A DNA stretch of 64,000 bases, taken from NCBI GenBank assembly GCA_013399305.1, contig VXAI01000194.1, forward strand, positions 1,487,612 through 1,551,611. Reading direction: 5' to 3'. This document shows, piece by piece, positions 33,311 through 44,500 of the stretch. The position numbers and the translations under genes were made by a program. The notes beneath the pieces were generated by a model, which saw only the letters and a list, made by a program, of their open reading frames with translations, had not been told where the DNA came from and did no database searches. The number at the start of each line of letters is the position of its first letter. The stretch's first letter is position 1. This DNA comes from Rostratula benghalensis (lineage: Eukaryota; Chordata; Aves; Charadriiformes; Rostratulidae).

Positions 33311-34616
33311 TCCAGTGGCCCAGGCTCCTCCAGTGACTGGGTGCAGGCAGGAGAGTGCCTGTGGTGGAGCAGGATGTGGCGTTGGTTCCACCTCTCTTCC
33401 CCTCACCCAACTGCCCTGTCCTCTGCTCCCTGCTGCCATTTTGGGGTGAGAGTGGGAGAAACTGGCTTACGGTCCTTCCTGCACACCTCACCTGGAATGG
33501 CAGGCACTGGCACGTATTTTTTCCACTTTTATTGGGTAGAAAGGAAGAACGGGGCTGGATCCCAAACCCCAGCAAAAGGACTAACGGAGGGACCATGCAG
33601 GGGGAAACCCAAGAGAGGTGACAAGCTCCATCTCCAGTGGAGGGAGGGGGACCTGCCCTCTGCCCCCTCTCCTCTGTGTCTCTATTACCAGCAGCTCCCC
33701 AAGGGTCTCTCTGCAGGTGACAATGGCATCGGTGACCTCTCGGGTGTTTGTCCTAGTGCAGACGTGTTCTGAGACCACAGCAATAGTGGCTGGGGGAGGA
33801 AGGGGCTCTGTGAGGGCTCCCTTGGATATTCCTGGTGCTGACAGGGGGTGGCTGTTATCTATGGTAATGGTCAAAGGGCTGCCTCTGTGAGGAGGAGGAG
33901 GAGGGTGAGGGGAGGCAGTCTGTCGGCCTTGATCCAGCCCCGCTGCCCCACGGGGCGGGCAGAGGTCAGGGAAGATATGGGTGTCGTTGTTCTCCTGCCA
34001 TCAAAAGGGAGGAGTGCTAATGCGTGCCTGTCTCCCCCTGTATCGATCGCGAGGATGAGGATGGGTCTGTTGTCACTCGCTCCTGGATGATAAAAACACT
34101 GTGTGTCCCGTGGGAATGGTGGAAGCAGCCACCTGCACAGCCTGAGACCTCAGGCCCTGCTGGTTCCCATGGCTGTGGGCAGTGGGACACGGTGGCTTTG
34201 GGGTAATGCAGGGGTCCCTGGGCTCCAGGTACCTTGAATTTCTCATCAAAGGCCAAGTCAAATCCCTTCTTCGCCCTTCTTCAGGGCAGGGGTGGAGGGT
34301 GGCTGGTGCCTCCATCATCCCAGTCTGCACTGGGGAGTTCTCCTACACTGGCCAAAAGGTGCTTTTTTCTGTTTTTTTTCCTTGGTGCTGTTCAAGTAAG
34401 TGGGGAAGGGGGAGGTGGGGGGATAACACAAAGCCCCCACCGCAGCACTGGAGCAGGAAGCACTAATACTTTCATCCTATTAGCGAGGGCTGCAGCAATT
34501 ACATCTTCATTAACCAAATTGGCTCTGCTGTTTTTCCCCTCTTCCTTCAGCCCATTCTCGTCAAGGCTTTGCACCAGGGAGCCTCTGCTAAGAGCACTTC
34601 AGAGCCTCGGGGGCAG

Positions 34617-34636
34617 NNNNNNNNNNNNNNNNNNNN
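34617..34636. other. Assembly gap (20 N)
   Basis: Short run of N in the NFASC-CNTN2 intergenic region, flanked by G-rich sequence on both sides. Confidence 0.99.
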
Positions 34637-36104
34637 GGGGGAGGGCAGACACAGGATTGGTCCCAGGGGGAGGCATCGCTCGCTGCCAGGACCTGCCAGG
34701 TCAGGAAGGGGGAGCTGGGTTAAACCCTGATGCTCCCATATGTTTGCTGGGACGTGGGGGTGTGGGGGGGTGCTTCTTGCCCATCTCCTATCACGGGCTT
34801 CTGAAGGGTGCTTGTGCCACAGCCAGCACTGGAAAGGATGCAGAGCCGCTGTTTGCCAGTCTCAAAGATGCCAAACCAGCCTCAAGGGCATGGGCAGTGC
34901 CACGGAGCCACGCTCAGGGCTTGTCCCTGAGCAACCATTGCTCCTTTGTGCCTCAGTTTCCCCACTTGGATAGGGTGCTGTGGCTTGCACCGAGGCCTTG
35001 TTGGTGGCCAAGGTGTTCAGCGAGGACTCTGTGAGGAGTTCCTGCCCTGGGAGCGGTTGTTGCTGTTCTTGGAGTGGTCCCCCCAGTGCAAACCAGTTTC
35101 TAAGGGTGATGTGTGACGAGATGTGCCAGCGCTGCCTCTTCCCATCCCCATGACTGCCCTCATCCTGCTCACTGGGGGTGCTTCTGGTGGGCTTGGAACA
35201 CAGACAGCATCTTGTCCCAGCTCCGAAACTCCCATGTTTCAACCCCAACCAGGTTGAGCAGAGCATCTCTCACTGTTTAATGGGGCTGAGCAGATCTCCT
35301 GGCTGTGGGTGGGAGATGTCAGAGCACCCAGAGCCAGCGTGAGGGGGGCTGTAAAAGTACTAATGGGGAGAGTTGTCCTGCTTGGTCCAGGACACCCCCA
35401 CAGCCTGCTTGGTGTGAAGACCCAGCATTTCTTATACCCTTCTGGAGGCTCCTTGTGAACCCTTGTGAATGCTGTGTTGGAGCAGTAGAAATGTAGAATT
35501 TCTGCTCATCTGAACTCATGAGAGCTTTGGGAACCATCCCCTCTGCCCCCATGCCCACAGGATGGATGAGTTGGGACAAGAGGGGTGTGATGGAGGGTCA
35601 GGTCCTGTCCCACCACCTTGGCTGCTGGTCACGCATCTCGGCGTTGTCCTGAGCCGTGCTAAGCTCTTGAGAGATGCTCCTGAAAACCAAGCATCCACAG
35701 GGTCTTGTTGCTGCCAGCCTTGATCCAGGGCTTGTGCTGCTTTGTCTGGATAAACTTAAAAATATTGTTCTAGAAGGGTAGTCAAGGAGATGCTGAGGTT
35801 TTTAAACCCCTTGGTTGAGTTTTCTTCAGCAAAAGCACAGACCTGCTGGAAGGATGGTCCTGCATCTCCACAGCCGGGTGATGCTTTCCCTTCAGGTGGC
35901 TTCAGAGGAATATTTGGGGGAGGGGGAGGGGATTCCTGGGGAGGGAGGGTGGTGCTGGGGCAGGCTGTGAGCTGGGGGACTTTGGGGACCCAGGTTTTCC
36001 CAGGCCACGTGTCTGGGGAGCGCTCACCTGGTGCTGGCTGTGGGTGGGCAGCGGGGCTGGCTTTTACCTTTAGAGAGCTGAGAGAAACAAATCACAGGCT
36101 TAGC

Positions 36105-39100
36105 ATGAGTTTTGAACAATGTTTTATTATATGTTTAGTGTTCTCTATACAAAAAAATCCAGTCTTTTTCTTTTTACAGTGATTCAAAAAAATGATATCT
36201 GAGTATTTTGGCCTTCTTTCATCTCTCATGCAGTCGGTTTATAAGTCCTTATAATAAACATTATTTTTTCTGTAGTCTGTAAATCTTCTCGCTGTAAACT
36301 GTTAATTTTACAGCTTCAGCTATACTTTTCTCATTGGAACAAGTGGGTTAACACAAAGGTGTGGTGGTTTTTTGCTTTCTTTTTTAAAAAAAAAAAAAAA
36401 AAAGGCAAATAAATACATAGAATACTTTAGAACAACCAGGAGGTTTTACAGAGAGGATGGCTGGCTGGCAATATATTTACAACTTAAAGAAAAACAAAAT
36501 GGTCCAATACTTCCTTTCTGATGTGAGCAGGAGGAAGGAACATTTAAAACTCTGCACTGCAAAGGAAGGGCTCTGTTCTGTGGGTTTGACACAGGGTTTA
36601 GACGGCGTTTGACAACCAAAGCCCGATGGCCACTGGAGAAGGACATGGAGAGACAGGCGCTGCTGGGCAAGGGGAGCTACTGATGCAGTGGGGTTTTAGT
36701 TAGGACCAGGAAAGCATCGTTATTCTCACAAATAAAACAGGTCTTAGTGCAAGAACTAGAACGCGGTCTCTATTTTTTTTTTTTTCCTTTTTTTTTTTTT
36801 TTAATTTGTTGTTGGTTGGTTTGTTTGTGTTTTTTTTTTTTTTAAATAAGGTTTGTTTATTGCTTAACTGAAATCGTTTGCTGCTAGTACACAATGAAGG
36901 TTGAACTCGTGGCTCTGCTGGGACCTGGTGGTGGCGAGGGGAGGCTTGGGGACGCTGCCAGGACAGGCAGGGACGGAGCGGGCGCTGCATGCCAGGGTAA
37001 GGCACGGCGAGGGGCGATGCTGCGCGGCTCTGCCCTCCCACCCTTCCCGTTCCCCCCCCCCCCGCCAGCAGGAGCTGCTGCCCCTCATCTGCTGCTCCAA
37101 AGTGACACAAACCACGTGGGCTCGGGGTCTGTCACCTGCGAGAAGGCAATGCTGGCAGGGGGGGGTGGTGTTGGGGACATCAGGACGGGACAGACGGAGC
37201 AGGATTTCCAGGCTCGAACCAAAAGTTGATTTTATTTTTTTTTTTTTGCCCCCCCACCCCGAGTGCTTTTCCATCTCTGATTGCAACATCCCTCCAGGGA
37301 GATCAGGAGCAGCCCCAAGATCGTGTAAACGTGGCAATTGTCCTCTCCTACCCCACGCTCGTGCTCCTGTGGTTGGTATCTGTACACGTGCAGGGTTCCA
37401 AACAGCAGAAGGCATCAGGGAGGGACAGGCTGTGTCCCCGGGCTCGGATGCAGCCGGCAGAGTCTGGGTCCACCTCCAGAACGTGGATGAGATTTTTGGC
37501 GTTTTAGAGTGTTTTAGAAACAGGCTCAACTTTGCAAGTTGGGCATTGGACCCGAAATGCCTTTTCCCCGGCTTCTCAGAGCGCTTGATTTTAGGTCTGG
37601 TTCTTCTTTCTCTTTATTTGTGTATTTATTAAGTGTTGGCCCCTAATTTAAACCCTTTATGATGATGCATCTTCTGCAAAAGGAAAGGTGGAAGTGTGTC
37701 CTGCTCCTGAGAGGTCATGCAGGTCCCAGAGAGGGACAGTCACCCCTGTGATGGAGACCGACCCCTTCGGATGGGTCCTGCCCTTCGAGCAGAGGGTGCT
37801 GATGCGGGGTTCCCCCGAGCATCTCTGCAAACCCTGGGGTTACACTGTAGGTAGCAGGAGCCAAGGTGACTGTCCTGTCCCCTCCAGGCAGGGACAGCCT
37901 GGGATGGAGTGGCAAAGCAGCTGCTGTGGGGTGACACCGGGGACAGGCAAGAGCTGGGTGTTCAAGACCCATCAGCACCACCGATCCTCGTGCAAGGTCT
38001 CCATCCATACATGGTCACGGTGTTGGTGCAGCCTGGCCCTGGCTGATTCTGGGGGGAAAGTGTGTTTTTTTTTATTTGGGGAGGGGGGGAGCTGTCACCC
38101 TGTCTGAGCTGCAGTGGTTTTGGTGGTCAGAGCAAGTGAGGGCTTCACTCCCTGTGATGTGAACACCTATTGAGCCTTTATTAAAGGGAGGAAAAAATGT
38201 TAAGCTCGTGATGAGTTTTGAACTGAGAGTTTTCTTTGGGCTCCAAAACTCTAGGGGAAGTTTCCAATGAATGTTGAAATTTTGGCTTTTAATATTTGAA
38301 CAGTTTTTACACCAAGCCAATACAGGACTCCAAGTGTCTTACATGGAGCCGTTTGTCCACCGAGCCCTCTGCAAGCATCTTCCTTTTCTGGGTACCTAAA
38401 GTGAGGTGGTGGTGGGACTCCAGTGGCTTTTGGGAGGCTTGGACAGGACTGGGTCCAGCTCCTTCCCTCCCCGCTTGCCGAGCCACGCTGTGGGGCCCAG
38501 GCTGTGAAGCTACAGGGGGAAAAGCTCCTCTGTTTCCAGGTTTGCTCAGTGAAGTGGTGGTTCATGACAGGACAGAAACACAGGCTTTAATACAAATGGC
38601 ACGTGACACAGAATACACGACACAGACCGCCCTGCTTCCAGTAACGCCTGAGGTTTTGGGGGTGGTGTGTGGGAGCTGGGGGTCCTGGGGTCCCCGGTAG
38701 GGGTTGGCCCACAAAGCAGCGAGGATCTGGGGCGCTGGGTGTGAATGTGGATGCCCAGCTCTGGCAGCAGAGGATTTTCCACAGCAGAGACTGTAGCTTT
38801 TCTCTCTCCTCGTCTCCACCAGTGCTTGGGCAAGAAGTTGCACCAACTCTGACCGTAGGGACAGACCGTAGGGAAGCCCTTATCCCTGCAACCAAGGGCT
38901 GCGTTACATTTGGCCCGGTGTGTTCATTTAAAATCCGAATCCTGGTCCTGGGAAGGGCCTGGGAGGTGCTCTCCTTCGGGGCGGATTGGTGGCGAGTGAC
39001 AGCAGGAGCCACAGGCTCGAGGCACCGCTGCATTTACGCCGAAGGTCACGGCGCAAGGCTCCCACCCTGCGAGGTGACACAGATGGAGGACCCCAGCAGA

Positions 39101-41331
39101 TGGGCAGCAGCAAGCAGCAGGGACATCCCTAGGGTGGCCAGGAGCCACCCGCAGCTCTAGGGGCTTCCTCTGCCTGGTGTCACCAGCCTACACCCTCCTT
39201 GGCTCCTGTGGTGCAGGTCACTCCCGTGCTGCGTGGTTTCCATCCAGCTCTCTCCTCTTTTCTCCGCGTGATGCAGCAGTAGGTGCTGACCGGGTGCGGG
39301 CTCTGCCCCGAAGCTCAGCGTTAGTTGTGCCTTTAGCAGCTTAAAAGAGCCTGGCAAAGTCCACCTCGACAATCCCTTGTTAGTAGAAGTATTCCCGTTA
39401 GCACTACGTCTTCATAGCAAACCGGCTTGCAAGCTAAAAGAATAATTGCATTCATCCTATTGCGTTTAATCCATTATGCTGGACAGCCACAGCCTCCTTA
39501 GGAAAAGAAATGAAAGAAAAATCCATCCTAACGTCGTTGGCCGTCTGCGAAAGGGTCCGAAGGAACCCGGTCTCTCTCAGCGAAGGTACCTTTGGTTTCA
39601 AAAGTGCAGGAAGTGGGAGAATACACTAAGTACTGTCTGTTATAAAATTCTACCTTCTACAGTGATCCATGCTGTCTCAGCTGGGAGAGCCGCCCAGGCA
39701 TCCTACTCCTACTGGTCTGGCAGATCAAAGACCACGGCGTTAGGGGCGCGTAAGCCGAGGAGGGAGGGGAAAAAGGGTGTGGGGGGAGATAGTATCAGTT
39801 TATATTAAACTTCCCGGGAAGTTTGAAGCTGTGTAAGGCATGTGAAAGGAGCGCTCCTATCCGAGACGCGTTGTTACAGCGCGTGAAGGGGTTAACTCAA
39901 GTCGCGTGTCCTCTTGAGGTGTCGGTAGGACAGCGGAGGGGGAGTCCCAGGGTGCAGGCCATCGCTCGTGGAAGGGTCTCGCTCAGGCTGATGGCTGGAT
40001 GGAGGTGGGGTGGGGGTGGAAAGGCCACTGTCAGAAAGGAGGAGGGGAGTTTAGTGGGAAACGCTGCCCATCTGGCTCATCTCCGGTGCCTGGGGGAGAT
40101 TTGTGTGTCCCCCGAGGGACAATGTGTCCCTGAAACATCCAAGCCACTCATCAGGAGCTGTGGTGCAGGGGGACCCTTCACCTGATCCCCGTTGGTGCTG
40201 CTCATCCTGACCAGGTGGCTCTGATTTTTACTTTTTTTTTTTTTTTGGTAAAAATAAGTGATTTCTGGTCCTCTCATCCTACATTAATACTGGGCCTGCC
40301 TCCACTCCCTCTTTGCTACATAAGATTTATGGAGTTGCCTTTAAAAGAAAGCAGGCATGGTCTGGGGGTGGTTTTCTCCCCCCAAATTCTTACAAAGCAA
40401 AGACCAAACTGAAATGGTTTGCCTGCAGTGACCCAGGCAAGCGACGCTATTGTCCTGGGCTCAGAGGGTGAGCGGCACCTGGCTGTCCTTCCACAAATCC
40501 CACAAGCTCTTCTGCAAACATCTTGTCCTCTGAGGATGCTCTGGAGCCCCGTGGGGGTGGCTGGGGGTGGGGTTTGGACTCTGAAGGCTCTTCCCTGCAT
40601 AGATGCTGCGTGGTCTTTCGGGAAGGAGGTTGCGGCGCAGCCCGGTTTGGGAAGGGCTATGGCCAAGGTGCTGCCATGAGGCTGGACATCTCAGTAATGC
40701 AGTGCCGTGGTGTCGCTACCCAAAGATCCACCACTTTCCTCCTTTCATGCACTTCTGTTGCTCTTGCTGCTCTGCCCAGGCCCCCCTCACCCCTCTTCCC
40801 TTCCCAAAACTTCTTATTTTGGTCTTTCCGCACCCCTCGCCCCACCCTTCTCCTCCTTATCTGCAACCTTCCTGTAAAGATTAAAAAAAAAAAGAAATTT
40901 TTAACTGCTTCTCGAAAGAACAAGGGCCTGGGGGGAGCCGATGGTGGCCCCCACCGGGCTGGCTCTGGGTGCCGGGGCCAGCCCCGAAGCTGGGGTGCAG
41001 CTCGAGCATCCCGCTCCTCCTCCGGCTCAGCCCAGAGTTCGGCTACAGCTACAACCCATCCGCGCCCCGGGGAGGCCTTGTTTTGCTAAGGATAAGATGG
41101 CATCAGGCAGCCACCTGGTCTGCCTGTTGGCTTGGATAGATTATTTTTTTTTTTTAACTCTTTTTTTTTTTTTTTTATTTTTTTTTTTTTTTTTTTTTTT
41201 CCTGTCATCGTTGGTTGCTTTCATTCACGCGTTTCTTTTGGAGGTCGTGGCGGCGGCGGCGGCTGTTGTTTAAACCCCCTCCCCAATCCACTGCAAACAC
41301 CTCGGGCCGTTGGTGGTTTCAGTGCACGGTG
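36105..41331 (-). other. NFASC: NFASC 3' UTR
   Basis: Continuous from the NFASC stop codon, without a recognisable gene. Many T-runs on the plus strand (A-runs in the mRNA), notably 41144-41202, 36771-36802 and 36830-36843, plus a CGG/CCG repeat at about 41245-41262. The 243-codon plus-strand frame at 36901-37632 is antisense to it and shows no domain. Confidence 0.65.
36123..36128 (-). terminator. NFASC: Probable distal poly(A) signal of NFASC
   Basis: Minus-strand AATAAA within ATATAATAAAACATTG, at the left end of an A/T-rich block (36110-36600) that changes abruptly to GC-rich sequence further left. It gives a 3' UTR of about 5.2 kb, in keeping with the long NFASC 3' UTR in mammals. Other AATAAA hexamers occur upstream (for example near 36855 and 37611-37628), so several ends may be used. 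Confidence 0.6.
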
Positions 41332-41563
41332 CTATGCCAAGGAGTAGATGGCGTTGACTGGGGAGGTGGCTTCCGAGCTCTCGTTGCCTTCGGTCTCCTC
41401 TTTGTCCTTCTTCACCGTGTACTGGCCGATGAAGGAGCCGTCCTCGTTAAACTGCCCTTCTCCCCCCTCTCCATAGTCCACCAAGCTATCGTCGCTCTCC
41501 TGCTGCTTTATCGTGCCGTCCAAGGAGGTCTGGCTGTTTGGCAGGGGCTTGTTGTCTTCATCG
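41332..41563 (-). CDS. NFASC: NFASC last coding exon: ankyrin-binding tail and stop
   Basis: 232 nt of coding sequence, stop TAG at 41334-41332. Encodes [16 protein letters not shown], a Ser/Asp/Gly-rich acidic part, [11 protein letters not shown] with the FIGQY ankyrin-binding motif whose Tyr phosphorylation controls binding in the family, and the C-terminal [10 protein letters not shown], a PDZ-ligand-like end. Acceptor TACCCAG. Confidence 0.97.
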
Positions 41564-44500
41564 CTGGGTAGCAGGGGACAGACAGACACACAGGGGTAAG
41601 GGGTGAGAAGCTGGGCTTGCAACCTTCACCCAAGGGCTGGATATTCACCCATAAATCCAGTGTGCAAATACCTACCGCCCAGAGACCACAGGTCAGGGTG
41701 CCTCTGGGCACGTCGGTGAAGGTGGGGAGAAAACCTCCGTGTAGGAGACCCACAGCTGCCCCAGCAATTGGGGCTGTGGCTGGTATTTCTGCAAGCCCAA
41801 CCTTCATGTGTTTGTTTTGGTTTTTTTATTTTTTTTCCTTTTTGGAAAGCCTTTATGTCTTTTTTTTTTTTTTTTTAAACCTATATTACATAGGATGCTT
41901 AGATCTGTCCAACTGGATGTACGTTATAAATATCCTTTCCTTGTCATTGCTGATATTTTTTCTTTCTCTTGGCGTTTTAGCCAACCTTTTTTAGCCAACC
42001 TTGGTGTAACCTGAGCTTTATTTCCAGATTTCCTTCCAAAACCACACTCGTTTAGGTAGCTACATGCAATGGGGAGCACTCTGAAAGCACTGCGAGGGGG
42101 CTTGTGGAGCATGCCAAGTTCTGTGCAGCTTCCAAAACTCATGGGAATTTACCTTTCCAAGCTTATTTCTGAGCATCTAAGCTTGTTTGCTCAATTCTTT
42201 ATCCTTTTCTCTCTTTCAGTGGAAAGATTAAGCCAGGTCACTGAAAAATAAATAGTCTGACCCACAGGAAAAAAACCCCAAACCACAACCCTTTAAAGAA
42301 AACCTTTTAACAAAAAAAAAATACAGGGGAAAAGCTGTTTTTTCTCTGGAGGGCAAGGGCTGGTATCTCATAAATACAGCTAACTTTACATGGAGGATGA
42401 GTGGCTTGCTATATTTAATAATTAATTTTCATATTGACTTAGTTCATGTTTGATCTTGTGTCCAGCATGCACAATGTATAATATTCCTAAAGATATCATA
42501 TGGGTACCTTAAACATTTATATTTTTTTTTCCTCCCACCTCCATTCCTCTCTTTCTGTTGCTGTTGTTTTAGCTCGGGCCTCCTCAGGCTCACTCTGTTC
42601 TTTTATTTTTCTTAAAATTGGTAAAAGTGCTGGGCTTTGCTTGCAGCCCTCGACAGTCGGTGCCCACACTCGGGTGGTTTGCCCCTCGTGAAAAGCACGA
42701 GAAACACTTTGCTTGGGCCGGGGAGCAAAAATGAGCAAAATGCTGTTTGGCTGGGGAAGGCATTTGCTCTCTCTCATGCCATTGAATTAATGGCATCAGC
42801 TCCCTGAGGTGGGGGAGGAATTTGGTATCCAACGGTACAACACACAGCTCTTTTAAACACATTGCCTTATATCAGCGCTTTGTGAATTAAGCAACAACAC
42901 AAAACCAATATTTGAGGCCTCGTGTTAACTTGGCATCACGATAAAAAAAGAAAAAAGAAAAAAAAAAACAAAATAAAACAAAAAAACCCCAACAAAACAA
43001 AACCCAACTTGTTAGCTTTGAGAAAGCAGCTTCATTCTGGGGGGGGAGGAGGAAGAGAATTCAGTCTGCAAGCAGGACTGCCAGTTAGAAAGCCCAGTGA
43101 ATGCCAAGTAGAGAGTGGCAAAACCCAGATCCCTTTCTTTCCCAAGGTTTGGGGTTCAGTTAAAGCCAGATTTTCCCTTAAGTGTGTTTGTGTGTGTGTT
43201 TTTGCAGCACCAAACTCGCCAGCAATGTGTTTCCCGAGCCTGCCCCCCTGGTTTTACCTCTCTCCAGTAGTATTTATCCTGTTAGTGCATTAGGAGGGCA
43301 AAGCAGATACTCATCAGCGTCTTGATGCGCTATAACCCTGTTAAAATGGATTTCTGTGGGGTTTGCTGATGTGTGCATTAGAGAACCAGAGCACCCAGAT
43401 GAAAACCATTTGGGAAACGTTGTCTTGAGTTGCATAAATCATTTGAGAAGAGGGGGAAGGATTTTCAGGACTGAGAGTGGGCAGATTGTTTAGGAACTAA
43501 CAGGGTTTTTTGGTGGGTTTTTTTTTTCTTATTTTTTTTTTCCTCCTGTCCCTTGACACCATCCCCTTGGTGGGCGCTGAAGGCACCCAGGACATTGTCC
43601 CCAGGTCCAACCCTTGGCCAGGCCCTGTGGAGCTCAGCAGGTCCTGCTGTTCCAGGAGGGCTCAGCTGCTGGAGTGTGGGGCTTTCTTTTTTTTGGGGGG
43701 GGGAGCTGGCTGGCTCTGGGGGGTGCCCCCAGCCCACAGGGCATTTCCAAGCCAAGGGCAAACTGGCTGGACATGGGGACACCCCCGATGCCAGCAGGAG
43801 TTAGAGGGATCTTGTTTAATGTGTTAGGTGGAGGCAGGTAAAAGGGGAATGGGGAGGGAAAGGTATAGTTTCAGCTATAAAGAAATAAATAGCTAAAAGG
43901 AAGGAAAATAAAAAAAAAAAAAAAAAAAAAGCTAAATGTGCCGGACTTCTGGCAGCACGTGGTCCTACCTTTCAAGAGACCTTCATGGTCCATGTGGATA
44001 GACCAGGTGAAAAGGAGGAAAGAATGGGAATAAAACAGAGAGAAGCAGAAAGAGCCTGATCAGAGAGAGGCATGACGAGGTCTGCATTTACAGGGGCAGT
44101 GCTAAAAACCAAAAAGAAACGTCTGCATTCCTCATGGAGCTAATTGCCTCGTTATACCAAATGGAGCCAGTGCCATTGCTGGGAGCTGGATGAGCCTCAT
44201 TGGCTTCCCCGAGGAAGCGGACGGCGCCGGGGGGGGAAGCTGTTTGCCATCGAGCTGCCCAAAAAAACCAAGGGCTTGTGGCTGCAGGGAACAGCAGTCA
44301 CTGCTGGGGACTGGCGTGCAGCAGGAGGAGGGCCAAGTGAATGGGTTTCTGCTGGGTTTCCGTGGTAGAGTCATGCACCAGAGTCACGTTATCTACAGAC
44401 AAGGCTACACCTCCCCAGGGCTGCTTCGCCAGGGCTCTCCTCCCCTCGTTGGCCTCGAGAGGACAGCTCTGTGTCCTCCTGTTTGGCTGTCTGCTGAGAT

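Larger units (their letters stand above)
32240..36105. other. NFASC-CNTN2 intergenic region (~3.8 kb)
   Basis: No coding sequence recognised. Contains a T-rich tract (32246-32276), a short TG repeat (32580-32593), an A/T microsatellite (32620-32650), a 20-N gap (34617-34636) and an A/T island with TAATTA-type sites (33210-33305) about 1 kb upstream of the CNTN2 leader. It therefore holds the upstream regulatory DNA of CNTN2. Confidence 0.6.

Noticed and set aside
34234..35034. 266-codon plus-strand frame
   Set aside because: Crosses an N gap and shows no domain.
36901..37632. 243-codon plus-strand frame
   Set aside because: Antisense to the NFASC 3' UTR, interrupted by a low-complexity G/C run, no family resemblance.
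43240..43262. Alternative candidate for the RSLE microexon near 43250
   Set aside because: Has a donor-like GTAAAA, but no AG 12 nt upstream and no RSLE coding.
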